64,000 nucleotides of DNA from Candidatus Acidiferrales bacterium (lineage in GTDB: Bacteria > Bacteroidota > Ignavibacteria > Kryptoniales > JAKASW01). The position numbers and the translations under genes were made by a program. Positions 8,774 through 18,173 of the stretch are shown here, piece by piece; positions within the stretch are counted from its first letter, which is position 1; the number at the start of each line of letters is the position of its first letter. The notes beneath the pieces were generated by a model that did no database searches, was not told the DNA's origin, and saw nothing but the letters and a program-made list of their open reading frames with translations. The stretch lies in NCBI GenBank assembly GCA_035515795.1, contig DATJAY010000012.1, positions 150,532 to 214,531 of the forward strand. The letters run 5' to 3'.

Positions 8774-8799
8774 ATAATAAGAAGTTTCATGCTTGTCAA
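8771..8799 (-). promoter_or_regulatory. sigma-70-type promoter of the ars operon
   Basis: On the minus strand TTGACA (8799-8794) is followed after 17 bases by TATCTT (8776-8771). The -35 box is a perfect consensus. The -10 box runs into the ArsR inverted repeat, so bound repressor would block RNA polymerase. Confidence 0.72.
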
Positions 8800-8840
8800 G
8801 AGGGTGCAATTGGTTTATCGGGCCAAAATTCATAATTTTT

Positions 8841-9794
8841 ATGACCATGGAACTTGAATTAGGAAAGCAGCTCGTTCTCGACGAACTTTTCGATCTTACT
8901 CTTTACAAGCGGCTGCGCAATACCGCTTCGGAAGATATGAAACCGATGTTCGACGAGCTCATTCCGACGGAAAGCAAACATTTCGCTTTCTGGCAGGATT
9001 TCTTTTCGACAAAGATCGAGAAGCTCAATTTCAGGAGACGACTGAAACTCGAAGCTCTCGTTTTCGTTACCAGGATATTGGGAAATCTCGGTGTGCATCT
9101 TGTCCTCGAAGCGATCGAGGTTTACGGCGTGAGAAAGTATATCAATGTCTGGAATCTGTACAAGGGGACACCGATGGGGGATGCGGTACACAAAATCTTA
9201 GAGGACGAGTTCAAACACGAAGACGAAATTGTAACCTCGTCGATTGAAAGAAGGATCCATCCCGAGCGTGTGAGGGATATTTTTCTGGGACTAAACGACG
9301 GGCTCGTTGAAATACTGGGTGCAGTTTCAGGTTTTTTCGCCGCTCTTTCGAATATTTCTGCCGTGATGGCTGCAAGCTTTGCGGTAGCAGTCGCCGGAGC
9401 AATCTCAATGGCGGCAGGTGCGTTCGGTGCGGTGAATTCCGAAAAGGAAGTTGAGATGATCGAATCGGCAAAAAAGGAATTTCTTAAAGAAGACGGGGAA
9501 GCAGACGCCGGTAATTCATCGAACGCATTTGAGTCGGCCGTCATAGTCGGCATTTCCTATTTCTTCGGTGCACTTGTCCCGATGCTTCCGATTATTCTAG
9601 GTGCGCGAAATATTTTCTGGCCGCTCGGGATCGCAATGGTGGTCATGGTCTTTATTTCAACCGTGATTGCTTTTCTATCCGGAATGAAAATGTCGAAGAG
9701 AATTGTCACTAATCTTGTGATACTTCTGATCGCTGTCGGGGTTACTTATGTCGTCGGCATTCTTGTAAGATCGATTTTCGGGATGAATATTTAG
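8841..9794 (+). CDS. membrane-bound ferritin-like protein with VIT1/CCC1 transporter domain
   Basis: The N-terminal half is a ferritin/rubrerythrin-like four-helix domain (LVLDELFDLTLYKRLRNTASED, then PTESKHFAFWQDFF). The C-terminal half, from about residue 140, is a VIT1/CCC1 iron/manganese transporter domain (IFLGLNDGLVEILGAVSGFF, then AISMAAGAFGAVNSEKEVEM) with about five helices. Proteins of this architecture (MbfA type) export or sequester iron. I take ATG 8841 as the start (8847 is also possible); a TTG at 8793 extends the frame but lies inside the arsR -35 box. It diverges from arsR and shares its 100-base control region. Confidence 0.85.
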   Translation: MTMELELGKQLVLDELFDLTLYKRLRNTASEDMKPMFDELIPTESKHFAFWQDFFSTKIEKLNFRRRLKLEALVFVTRILGNLGVHLVLEAIEVYGVRKYINVWNLYKGTPMGDAVHKILEDEFKHEDEIVTSSIERRIHPERVRDIFLGLNDGLVEILGAVSGFFAALSNISAVMAASFAVAVAGAISMAAGAFGAVNSEKEVEMIESAKKEFLKEDGEADAGNSSNAFESAVIVGISYFFGALVPMLPIILGARNIFWPLGIAMVVMVFISTVIAFLSGMKMSKRIVTNLVILLIAVGVTYVVGILVRSIFGMNI

Positions 9795-9883
9795 GCGGGC
9801 ACGATCTCATCGGAGCTTTTGTTAAAGAGCCCGGACAGGGATCGCCTTGTGTTCGAGTTTCACCTTATCTAACTTAAACGGCC

Positions 9884-10708
9884 ATGCTGCAATATTTTGT
9901 TGATTTTCTCAAGATTTCGCTGCCGATTCTTTATCTTTTCACCATTTTTCTCTACGGGCTGGCATTTTTCCTGGATGAGCAGTTCGGCATTCGAAACAGG
10001 ACAAGATTTCTCATCGGAACTCTTGTCGTCCATTTTATATATATAATTGGCCACACACTCCTCACGGAACATCCGCCGGTCACTTCGGTTTTCGAAATCA
10101 TGACGGTCGTCTCGTTTACCATAGGAGTAGCCTATGTCTATATAGAAACGAGGTCGCGGGTCAAAGACACGGGAATGTTTATACTTGCACTCGCGTTTTT
10201 ATTTGAAGTTGTGTCGGCGGCATTCATGAGAGATTATGTTCAATTGAAACCGGTTCTGAAATCGAGTGTCCTCGGTTTGCACGTTGCCAGCGCGATGTTA
10301 GGTTACAGCGCGCTCGCAATTTCTGCAGTCTACGGCGGATTATATCTGATGATGTACCATGAAATCAGGTCGAGTAAGTTTGGAATCATTTACAGGAAAC
10401 TTCCGGACCTGCAGACACTCGAGAAACTCAGTTACAGGTCGATATTTTTGGGATTCATTTTTCTTTCAATCGTCATCTTGATAGGGTACGTCTGGCTGCC
10501 GAAGACGATCGATGATTTTTCTTATTCCGACCCGAAATTGGTCATCACAGATTTTGTCTGGATAATTTATTTTGCCGCACTTCTCTTTCGCAGGGTGATG
10601 CGGTGGACCGGTCGCACGGTCATGATCGTGTCGATGGTGGGATTTGTGCTGACAGTCGCATCGCTGGTTGTGGTCAACGTGATGCATAGTTTTCACAATT
10701 TTAGATAG
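9884..10708 (+). CDS. hemX: HemX/CcsA-like membrane protein of the haem operon
   Basis: A 274-residue protein with about eight membrane helices, belonging to the cytochrome c assembly (CcsA/CcmC) superfamily. HVASAMLGYSALAISAVYGG in the middle holds a conserved histidine, but the tryptophan-rich WWD loop of true haem chaperones is not seen. It stands first in the haem operon, 6 bases ahead of hemA, the same arrangement as hemA-hemX units in other bacteria where HemX lowers glutamyl-tRNA reductase levels. Either regulation of HemA or haem handling is possible. Confidence 0.82.
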   Translation: MLQYFVDFLKISLPILYLFTIFLYGLAFFLDEQFGIRNRTRFLIGTLVVHFIYIIGHTLLTEHPPVTSVFEIMTVVSFTIGVAYVYIETRSRVKDTGMFILALAFLFEVVSAAFMRDYVQLKPVLKSSVLGLHVASAMLGYSALAISAVYGGLYLMMYHEIRSSKFGIIYRKLPDLQTLEKLSYRSIFLGFIFLSIVILIGYVWLPKTIDDFSYSDPKLVITDFVWIIYFAALLFRRVMRWTGRTVMIVSMVGFVLTVASLVVVNVMHSFHNFR

Positions 10709-10714
10709 AAAATA

Positions 10715-12007
10715 ATGTTGAAATTAACTGCGGTTTCGATAAACCATCGAACCGCAAATGTGGAAGCACGAGAAAAAATATTCTATTCTCCGGAAGAAAT
10801 AAGGGGAATCTCTGAAGAAATAAAATCCGTATCCCGCGAGTCGCTCATTGTCTCGACGTGCAATCGTACAGAGCTCTATCTTCTTCCTTCTGCTGAACCT
10901 CAAACTCACGTCGACCTGTACAGGTTCGTGCGGGCAGGGAAAAGACTTGGTGATGATGAGGTTCGAGCCGATTACGAAACATTCGAGGGATTCGAAGCGA
11001 TACGACATCTTTTCTCCGTCGCCAGCGGGATCGATTCACTTATGTTGGGTGACATCCAGATCCTGGGTCAAGTAAAAGAAGCGTATAACACCGGGGTCGA
11101 ACTAGGCATGGTCGGGACGATCATGCACCATGCGGCTCAAGCGGCGCTCAAGGCCGGGAAGCGAGCGAAGTCGGAAACGAAAGTTTCGGAGGGAGCGATT
11201 TCCGTAAGCTACGCGGCTGTCGAACTAGCCGAGAAAATATTTGGGAATTTAAAAGGCAGGACCGCGATGTTGATCGGTGCAGGCGAGACAGCCGAGCTTG
11301 CGGCAAAAGACCTGAAGCCGAAGGATATCGGAAAACTCTACATCGCAAACCGTACTATCGAACGTGCCAAGAATCTTACCGAGGAGATCGGTATTGGTGA
11401 GGCAATTCCCCTGGATGCCATTACACAAGAATTGGCCGAATGTGATATTGTCATTTCGAGTGTCGGAGGTTCGGAATATATAATGACACGCGAGATGGTC
11501 GCAGCAGCCATGAAAGGACGTGAAGACGATCCGCTTCTCGTGATCGATATCGGCGTGCCCCGCAACGTCGATCCGGCGGCAAGAAAAATCTCCAATGTTT
11601 TCCTGAACGACATAGATTCCCTCAATCTCATCGTCGAGAAGAATATGGAGATGCGTCGCTCGGAGATCCCCGCTGTGAGGAGAATCGTAGACGAGGAACT
11701 AAACGATTTCATAAAGTGGTACAATTCTCTCGAAGTCGGCCCGACAATAAAGAGACTTCGCGATAAGATTGAGCAGATCAGGATTGAGGAAATCAAGCGT
11801 TACAAGAACAAGATGACGGGACAGGAAGCCGAAATTGTAGAAGAAATAACCCGTTCCCTTGTGAATAAAATTCTGCATGAACCATTCACGAATTTGAAAA
11901 ATGCGGAGAACGGGATTTCGCTCGTCGACCGCGTGAAACTGATTAAGACTTTGTTCGGACTCGCTGAAGAAGCCCACAAGGATGAAAATGAAAACAGTTC
12001 ATCCTGA
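10715..12007 (+). CDS. hemA: glutamyl-tRNA reductase
   Basis: 430 residues, full length. VSTCNRTELYLL contains the catalytic Cys49; DIQILGQVKEAY and the NADPH-binding MLIGAGETAELAAKDL (near residue 185) are also present, followed by the C-terminal dimerisation domain. It reduces glutamyl-tRNA to glutamate-1-semialdehyde, the first step of C5 tetrapyrrole synthesis. The last codons (Asn-Ser-Ser-Ser-stop) fall inside a dispersed repeat that also forms the start of hemC, so the natural C-terminus may have been altered by that insertion. Confidence 0.97.
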   Translation: MLKLTAVSINHRTANVEAREKIFYSPEEIRGISEEIKSVSRESLIVSTCNRTELYLLPSAEPQTHVDLYRFVRAGKRLGDDEVRADYETFEGFEAIRHLFSVASGIDSLMLGDIQILGQVKEAYNTGVELGMVGTIMHHAAQAALKAGKRAKSETKVSEGAISVSYAAVELAEKIFGNLKGRTAMLIGAGETAELAAKDLKPKDIGKLYIANRTIERAKNLTEEIGIGEAIPLDAITQELAECDIVISSVGGSEYIMTREMVAAAMKGREDDPLLVIDIGVPRNVDPAARKISNVFLNDIDSLNLIVEKNMEMRRSEIPAVRRIVDEELNDFIKWYNSLEVGPTIKRLRDKIEQIRIEEIKRYKNKMTGQEAEIVEEITRSLVNKILHEPFTNLKNAENGISLVDRVKLIKTLFGLAEEAHKDENENSSS

Positions 12008-12935
12008 GCAGAGCCGAAGCATCAAAATCGGTACCCGCGGCAGTCAGCTCGCGCTTTATCAGGCAAATCTCGTCGCGGAGTTTTTGCGTAAGAGTCATCC
12101 GCAGACTGAGATTGAAATTGTTACGATCAAGACAACGGGAGACAAAATTCTCGATTCACCGCTGTCGAAGATCGGGGATAAAGGACTTTTCACGAGAGAG
12201 ATCGAGAAGGCGATTCTCGATAGCGAGATAGATTGTGCCGTACATAGTTTGAAAGATCTGCCGACGCAGTTGCCAGATGGCCTGAGGATGATTGCCTTCG
12301 GTGAACGCGAGGATGTCCGCGATGCACTCATTGCCCAGGACGGCATGAAGCTTCTCGAGCTTCCCAAAGGTTCGACGGTAGCTACGGGAAGCTTGAGACG
12401 CCGTTCGCAGCTTCTTCATTTGAGAAGCGACCTGAATCTTGTCGACATCCGCGGAAATCTGAACACCCGTCTCCGCAAGCTTGAGAGCGAAGGATTTGCA
12501 GGGATGTTCCTTGCATACGCGGGCGTCAAGAGACTTGGAATGACGGACAAGGTGACGGAGATTCTTGAACCTGAAATGTTCCTTCCTGCAGTCGGGCAGG
12601 GGATTATCGCCGTCGAAGCACGCGAGGATAATGAACATGTTCATGATTTCCTTTCCGCCTTCAACGACGCGAACTCCGAATTGTCCGCGGTAGCAGAGCG
12701 GGCATTCCTTCGACGTCTTGAGGGGGGCTGTCAGGTGCCGATTGGAGTATACACCTCCTTCGGGGAGAACAAATTGACCGGTATGGTTGCATCGCTCGAC
12801 GGTGAAAATTTAATTAAAGATCACGTCGGGTTTGACAAAAATCAGCCCGAAAAATGTGGAGTGGATCTCGCCGAAAGATTGATTTCTCTAGGCGCGGACA
12901 AAATATTGGATGAAATAAGAGCGTCGTCAAACTAA
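11982..12935 (+). CDS. hemC: porphobilinogen deaminase (hydroxymethylbilane synthase)
   Basis: 317 residues. IGTRGSQLALYQANLVAEFL opens the conserved protein, KGLFTREIEKAIL follows, and EGGCQVPIGVY near residue 247 holds the cysteine that carries the dipyrromethane cofactor. The enzyme joins four porphobilinogens. It overlaps hemA by 26 bases. The first 14 residues (including VHPEQSRS) are encoded by a dispersed repeat and have no counterpart in the family, so the functional protein effectively starts near SIKIGTRG. Confidence 0.96.
   Translation: MKMKTVHPEQSRSIKIGTRGSQLALYQANLVAEFLRKSHPQTEIEIVTIKTTGDKILDSPLSKIGDKGLFTREIEKAILDSEIDCAVHSLKDLPTQLPDGLRMIAFGEREDVRDALIAQDGMKLLELPKGSTVATGSLRRRSQLLHLRSDLNLVDIRGNLNTRLRKLESEGFAGMFLAYAGVKRLGMTDKVTEILEPEMFLPAVGQGIIAVEAREDNEHVHDFLSAFNDANSELSAVAERAFLRRLEGGCQVPIGVYTSFGENKLTGMVASLDGENLIKDHVGFDKNQPEKCGVDLAERLISLGADKILDEIRASSN
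11997..12023. repeat. dispersed-repeat half element at the hemA/hemC junction
   Basis: The bases at 11997-12023 (core TCATCCTGAGCAGAGCCGAA) match, from memory, a widespread bacterial intergenic repeat related to TCATCCTGAGCGAAGCGAAG. Only one arm is present. The hemA stop codon and codons 6-14 of hemC lie inside it. Confidence 0.55.
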
Positions 12936-12959
12936 TCGCGGAGAAATAATTTATTTGAT

Positions 12960-13730
12960 ATGGTGAAGCCGGAAGAATTGCCGCTTTTGAACAAACGGAT
13001 CGTGGTAACGCGCGCCGAGGATCAGTCCGAAGAGATCGTTGGGATGCTGAAGAAGGCAGGTGCAACAGTTATTCAAGTTCCGACGATAAAAATTGTCCCG
13101 GCTGATTTGTCCTCCGAGGATCAGTCATTCATTTCGTCGTTCTGCGAATATGATGCTATAATATTTCCCTCTGCGAACGCAGTGAGAAGTTTCTTTGCCA
13201 AAGTCAATCACAACCCGAGCTCGAAAGTCAAGCCGCACATCATCACGATCGGCAAAAAAACTGGCGAAGCAGTCAAAGAGTTTGGCATCACTCCCGACTT
13301 TATCCCGGGCAAATTTACGTCGCAAGATTTGATGAAGTCTCTGGCATATTTTAAATGGAAAGCAAAGAGGGTTTTGATACCTGTCGGAAATTTGTCCAAC
13401 AATGAGCTTGCTGATTTCATGAGGTCCAACGGCGCCTTCGTGGATCAAGTGGTCGTATATAATACTCTGCCAAACAATTCAATTGAGGATAAGATAAAAT
13501 CCGAGATTGGATCAGGGCAATTCGACCTGGTGGTCTTCTACAGCCCGTCGCAAGCAAAAAATTTTATCGACATATTCGGCATCGACATCTTGAAGAAAAA
13601 GCAAATCGCAACTATAGGTCCGACGACGAGAAAAGCTGTGGAGCACTACGGCCTCGAAGTCGCAATTATGCCTGATAATTCAACCACTGAAAACCTGGTC
13701 GCCAGCTTGTTAGAATATGAAAAAACTTGA
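12960..13730 (+). CDS. hemD: uroporphyrinogen-III synthase
   Basis: 256 residues with the two-lobed HemD pattern: IVVTRAEDQSEEIVGMLKKAGA at the start, YDAIIFPSANAVRSFF near residue 65, LVVFYSPSQAKNFIDIFG near residue 185 and IATIGPTTRKAVEHYGL near the end. The family is poorly conserved in sequence, but these blocks and the position between hemC and hemE are decisive. It closes hydroxymethylbilane with inversion of ring D. It overlaps hemE by 14 bases. Confidence 0.93.
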   Translation: MVKPEELPLLNKRIVVTRAEDQSEEIVGMLKKAGATVIQVPTIKIVPADLSSEDQSFISSFCEYDAIIFPSANAVRSFFAKVNHNPSSKVKPHIITIGKKTGEAVKEFGITPDFIPGKFTSQDLMKSLAYFKWKAKRVLIPVGNLSNNELADFMRSNGAFVDQVVVYNTLPNNSIEDKIKSEIGSGQFDLVVFYSPSQAKNFIDIFGIDILKKKQIATIGPTTRKAVEHYGLEVAIMPDNSTTENLVASLLEYEKT

Positions 13731-14745
13731 TAACGATTTAATCCTGAGAGTCCTTCGCGGCGAGCCGGTCGAACGAACTCCGATCTGGATCATGCGTCAG
13801 GCCGGCAGGTATTTACCGGAATATATGAGGGTTCGAGCGCACCATGATTTTCTAACCCTGTGCAAAACGCCTGAGCTTTCCGCGGAAGTGACGATTCAGC
13901 CTGTCGATATCATAGGCGTTGATGCTGCAATAATCTTCTCGGATATCCTTTTGCTTCCGGAGGCGATGGGAATGAATCTTATCGTCGAAGAGGGAAAGGG
14001 CGGGCCGCGATTCACGAACCCTATCAAAAGCAGGAATGAAATCTCAACGATTCACGATGTGGACTGTGTGAGCCAGATGAAGTTCCTTGCAGATGCAATC
14101 CAGATAACGGTTGCACGGCTTAACGGCAGAGTTCCACTCATCGGTTTCTGCGGTTCGCCCTGGACAATGCTTGCATACATGGTTGAAGGAAGAGGTGGAG
14201 AATTCGTTCACGCGCGGGCGATGCTTTACGACGACCCTTCGACGGCTCACCAGCTTCTTGAAATACTGACGAGGAATTGCATCTCATATTTGAGAATGCA
14301 GGTCGAAGCCGGTGCAAACCTGGCTCAAATCTTCGATACGTGGGCAGGAATATTGACGCCGCCGCTCTATGAGGAGTTCTCGCTTCGTTATATTCGCGAG
14401 ATTGTCGATGTACTCCGGAAAGAAATTCCCATTATCGTATTTTCAAAAGGAGCAAATCTGTCTCTCGAAAAAATCGGTGCGATGGAAGCGTCGGCCGTCG
14501 GTGTCGACTGGACGATACCTATAAACGAAGCAGGAAGGAAGATCAGAGGAGTCATTCAAGGAAATCTCGACCCTGCTGTTCTGTTTTCAAGTCCTGAAGT
14601 CATTGCGACTGAGGCTGAGAAAATACTGCGAAGCGTACCCAAAGCGAAGCATATTTTTAATCTCGGCCATGGAATATTGCCGAGCACCCCGATGGACAAT
14701 GTCAAGAGTCTTGTCGACTTTGTGAAATCTTGGAGAGTCGATTGA
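13717..14745 (+). CDS. hemE: uroporphyrinogen decarboxylase
   Basis: 342 residues. TPIWIMRQAGRYLPEYM near residue 22 is the first family signature, GFCGSPWTMLAYMVEG the second, and GNLDPAVL with FNLGHGILPSTP closes the barrel. It removes the four acetate carboxyls of uroporphyrinogen III to give coproporphyrinogen III in the cytoplasm. It starts inside hemD and its stop shares a base with the hemH start, so hemD-hemE-hemH are tightly coupled. Confidence 0.97.
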   Translation: MKKLDNDLILRVLRGEPVERTPIWIMRQAGRYLPEYMRVRAHHDFLTLCKTPELSAEVTIQPVDIIGVDAAIIFSDILLLPEAMGMNLIVEEGKGGPRFTNPIKSRNEISTIHDVDCVSQMKFLADAIQITVARLNGRVPLIGFCGSPWTMLAYMVEGRGGEFVHARAMLYDDPSTAHQLLEILTRNCISYLRMQVEAGANLAQIFDTWAGILTPPLYEEFSLRYIREIVDVLRKEIPIIVFSKGANLSLEKIGAMEASAVGVDWTIPINEAGRKIRGVIQGNLDPAVLFSSPEVIATEAEKILRSVPKAKHIFNLGHGILPSTPMDNVKSLVDFVKSWRVD

Positions 14746-15746
14746 TGGCAGAAAGAGTCGGTGTAGTTTTGTTCAATCTCGGTGGGCCGCTTTCCCTGGA
14801 TGATGTCGAAGAATTTCTTTTCAACCTCTTCATGGATCCGTACATAATTGAGATACCTCTGAGAGGTTTCTTGCGAAGAGGATTGGTCCGGTTTATCGCG
14901 AAAAGGCGTGCAGAAAAGACCGCTTATTATTATAAAATCATGGGAGGAAAATCTCCGCAGTATGAATTGACCATGAAGCAGGCCGCCGCACTCGAAAGGG
15001 TGCTGGGCGAGAAACTTAATGCGAAAGTGTATGTAGGGATGAGATATTTCAAACCGACAATCAGGGAGACTTATGAAGCGCTCTTGAAGGACGATATCGA
15101 GAATGTAATTTTGCTCCCTCTTTATCCACATTATTCACGCACGACGACTCTGTCGAGTTTTGCTGAATGGAATAAGGCCGCGAAGAATCTGAAGGGAAGA
15201 ATGAAAGTTCTTCAGATTGAAAGCTATCACGATTATCCTCTTTATATCGATGCCGTAGCTGATCGGATCAGCGAGGGTCTTTCAAGATTTCTGGGCGGCG
15301 TTCGGAAAACCGTGTATATTCTGTTCAGTGCCCATGGTGTTCCTGAAAGAATCATAAGACGGGGTGATCCGTATCAGCGCCAGATAATTGAGACTGTCGA
15401 TCTCGTTTCAACAAAATTTCCGAATCCGCATTCTCTAGCTTATCAAAGCCGTGTCGGACCTATCAAGTGGCTCGGACCTCCGACTCTCGACGAAATAAAA
15501 AGACTAGCAGCGAATGAAGTCAAGAATTTATTGGTTGTCCCGATAAGTTTTGTCAGCGAGCACTCAGAGACTCTATATGAGGTGAACCATCTTTTCCGGA
15601 ACGAGGCGAGGCAAGCAGGCATTGACCACTTTGAAATGATGCCTGCACTCAACGACTCCCCGAAATTCATCGAAGCTTTGTCTCGGCTTGTGGTCAACAG
15701 GGCTGGAGAATTCAACCTTCGAGAACAGAGCGTTCAGCGAAAATGA
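14745..15746 (+). CDS. hemH: ferrochelatase
   Basis: I take the ATG at 14745, which overlaps the hemE stop (TGATG) and has GGAGAG upstream; a TTG at 14730 would add five residues. VGVVLFNLGGPLSLDDVEEF is the N-terminal block, ILFSAHGVPERIIRRGDPY holds the catalytic histidine, and YQSRVGPIKWLGP the conserved C-terminal loop. It inserts Fe2+ into a porphyrin. Whether the substrate is protoporphyrin IX or coproporphyrin III cannot be told by eye; see the finding on pathway type. No predicted membrane anchor. Confidence 0.95.
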   Translation: MAERVGVVLFNLGGPLSLDDVEEFLFNLFMDPYIIEIPLRGFLRRGLVRFIAKRRAEKTAYYYKIMGGKSPQYELTMKQAAALERVLGEKLNAKVYVGMRYFKPTIRETYEALLKDDIENVILLPLYPHYSRTTTLSSFAEWNKAAKNLKGRMKVLQIESYHDYPLYIDAVADRISEGLSRFLGGVRKTVYILFSAHGVPERIIRRGDPYQRQIIETVDLVSTKFPNPHSLAYQSRVGPIKWLGPPTLDEIKRLAANEVKNLLVVPISFVSEHSETLYEVNHLFRNEARQAGIDHFEMMPALNDSPKFIEALSRLVVNRAGEFNLREQSVQRK

Positions 15747-17104
15747 AAGTTGCAGTCGTCGGAGCGGGAATTTCGGGACTCTCTACGGCCCATTTCCTGA
15801 GAAAGGGTGGAGCCGACGTGGTGATGTTGGAAAAAAATAACTATCCGGGCGGCACAATAGGATCGAGAGTCGTGGACGGCTACTTGGTTGAAAACGGACC
15901 AAATAGCACATCCGAGACAAATCTCATCATCGACGAATTGCTGAATGATCTGGGCATCCAAGATGAAAAAGTTTATGCGGATGAAAATGCCAGATATCGC
16001 TTCATCCTGCGCAATGGAAGGCTTCATGCGCTTCCTTCAGGAATCGGCTCATTCATCACGACCAAATTGTGGACTGTCGGTGGGAAGGTCAGGCTCTTCG
16101 GCGAACCGTTTGTCGGGCGTGCGAACCATGAAGAGTCTATAGCGGATTTTGTGACCCGACGTCTGGGCGCGGAGTTCCTCGACTATGCCATCAACCCGTT
16201 CGTGGCGGGAGTTTATGCCGGCAATCCATCGGAGCTGAGTGTGCGGGCGGCGTTTCCCAAATTGTACGCTCTCGAAGAAAAGTACGGCGGCTTGCTTAAA
16301 GGAACTATCAAAGGCGCGGGGGAAAGAAGAAGACGCTCCGAGAAAGCAAAAGTGTCGGCGAAACTCTTCGCATTCAAAAGCGGAATGGGGATTTTGCCGA
16401 CGACGATTGCACGTAAATTTGAGGGCGCGGTCTGTTATAACACGTCGGTGGTAGAAGCGAAATCGGAAGGCAGAAAATTCATCATACGTTTTTCGGCAGA
16501 TGGGAAGACGGATTCGGGAAATTTTGATTCGGTGGTGCTTTCCACGCCTTCGTTCGCTGCTGCCGAGATTGTGAAATCATGGCTGCCTGCCCTATCGGGT
16601 GAGCTGGCTAAAATAAAATATCCGCCGGTTGCAGTCGCGGTTCTTGGCTATGGAAAGGAACAGGTAAAAACTGATTTGCGCGGATTCGGTTTTCTTGTCC
16701 CTGAAATTGAGAATAGAAAGATTCTCGGAACAATCTGGAGCTCGAGCATTTTTCCAAACCGTGCACCGGACGGCTTCGTCGAGTTCACAACGTTTGTCGG
16801 TGGATCTCGCCAGCCGAAAGTGATAAGATCATCGCCGGAAGAAATCGCGAAGATCGCTCATGAGGAAAATTCCGCATTGATGAAAATCGAAGGCATGCCG
16901 GCATTTCAGTCGGTTTCTAAATGGGAGAAAGCCATTCCGCAATACAATATCGGCCACCTTTCTATCATGGATGCCGTAAGCCATGTTGAAAGCCTCCATA
17001 AAGGATTTTATATTTGCAGTAATTATAGGGACGGCATTTCGGTGGCCGACTGTATCGCAAATGGAAAGAAGACAGCCGAAGCAATTTTGGCAGGAGTGAA
17101 ATGA
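15743..17104 (+). CDS. hemY: FAD-dependent protoporphyrinogen/coproporphyrinogen oxidase
   Basis: 453 residues. [20 protein letters not shown] is the N-terminal dinucleotide-binding loop, followed by [17 protein letters not shown] and [11 protein letters not shown], typical of HemY. The C-terminal [17 protein letters not shown] closes the FAD site. It oxidises the porphyrinogen with oxygen or another acceptor. It overlaps hemH by 4 bases (ATGA). The hemE-hemH-hemY order is that of Firmicutes, where HemY acts on coproporphyrinogen. Confidence 0.93.
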   Translation: MKVAVVGAGISGLSTAHFLRKGGADVVMLEKNNYPGGTIGSRVVDGYLVENGPNSTSETNLIIDELLNDLGIQDEKVYADENARYRFILRNGRLHALPSGIGSFITTKLWTVGGKVRLFGEPFVGRANHEESIADFVTRRLGAEFLDYAINPFVAGVYAGNPSELSVRAAFPKLYALEEKYGGLLKGTIKGAGERRRRSEKAKVSAKLFAFKSGMGILPTTIARKFEGAVCYNTSVVEAKSEGRKFIIRFSADGKTDSGNFDSVVLSTPSFAAAEIVKSWLPALSGELAKIKYPPVAVAVLGYGKEQVKTDLRGFGFLVPEIENRKILGTIWSSSIFPNRAPDGFVEFTTFVGGSRQPKVIRSSPEEIAKIAHEENSALMKIEGMPAFQSVSKWEKAIPQYNIGHLSIMDAVSHVESLHKGFYICSNYRDGISVADCIANGKKTAEAILAGVK

Positions 17105-17105
17105 G

Positions 17106-18125
17106 ATGATTACGATGGCCGAATATCAAAAGAAGACTGGATTCCCGACCGTAAGGATGCGCCGGTTGAGAATGACAGAAACAATGCGTGAAATGGTCCG
17201 CGAGACGGTGCTTCAACCTTCCGATTTTATTTATCCGATGTTCGTTATTCCCGGCAAAAAAGTCAGACACGAGATTTCTTCGATGCCGAACGTCTTCCAG
17301 CTTTCTGTCGACGAACTCGTACGCGAATGCGAGGGAGTTTTGAAATCGGGAGTGAAATCGGTGATACTCTTCGGAATTCCATCGCATAAGGATGAGTACG
17401 GCTCGGAAGCATACGACGAAAACGGAATTGTCCAGCAGGCAATTCGCGAATTGAAGAAAACACTGCCTGATCTGTTCATCATCACCGATGTCTGCTTGTG
17501 TGAGTACACATCGCATGGGCATTGCGGCATATTGAAGGAAATCGGACCGGGCCAGGTGGAGATATTGAATGACGAAACCCTCGAGCTTCTTGCGAAAGAA
17601 TCGTTGACACATGTGCAGGCAGGCGCCGACATGGTCGCTCCTAGCGACATGATGGACGGAAGAGTCGAGGCGATAAGGAATTTGCTCGACGAAAACGGTT
17701 TTCCTTCCACGCCGATAATGAGCTACGCAGCGAAGTACGCTTCGGGTTTCTACGGGCCTTTCCGTGAGGCTGCAGAATCGACGCCGAAGTTTGGAGACCG
17801 CAAGAGTCACCAGATGGATCCGGCGAATACGAACGAGGCGGTTCGCGAGGTTGCGCTCGATATTAATGAAGGTGCCGACATTGTCATGGTGAAACCTGCA
17901 CTGGCGTATCTTGATGTGATATATCGTGTCAAAAATGAATTCAAGATGCCAACCGCCGCTTACCAGGTCAGCGGTGAATACTCGATGATAAAAGCTGCGG
18001 CAAAAAACGGCTGGCTCGACGAGCAGAGAATCATGATAGAAACACTGACTGCCATCAAGCGGGCAGGCGCAGATTTGATACTGACCTACTACGCTGTTGA
18101 TGCGGCGAAACTGTTGAAGAAATAG
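17106..18125 (+). CDS. hemB: delta-aminolevulinic acid dehydratase (porphobilinogen synthase)
   Basis: 339 residues. [15 protein letters not shown] near residue 120 gives the three-cysteine zinc site of Zn-dependent HemB. The two active-site lysines lie in [15 protein letters not shown] and [14 protein letters not shown]. It condenses two aminolevulinates to porphobilinogen. It starts two bases after hemY ends; the start could be either ATG 17106 or ATG 17115. The position late in the operon, after the genes for later steps, is a matter of gene order only. Confidence 0.97.
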   Translation: MITMAEYQKKTGFPTVRMRRLRMTETMREMVRETVLQPSDFIYPMFVIPGKKVRHEISSMPNVFQLSVDELVRECEGVLKSGVKSVILFGIPSHKDEYGSEAYDENGIVQQAIRELKKTLPDLFIITDVCLCEYTSHGHCGILKEIGPGQVEILNDETLELLAKESLTHVQAGADMVAPSDMMDGRVEAIRNLLDENGFPSTPIMSYAAKYASGFYGPFREAAESTPKFGDRKSHQMDPANTNEAVREVALDINEGADIVMVKPALAYLDVIYRVKNEFKMPTAAYQVSGEYSMIKAAAKNGWLDEQRIMIETLTAIKRAGADLILTYYAVDAAKLLKK

Positions 18126-18173
18126 CCTCTTACGCCTTGCCCGGGTTTCAATCTTCCCAAGTTTTCTGACGAT

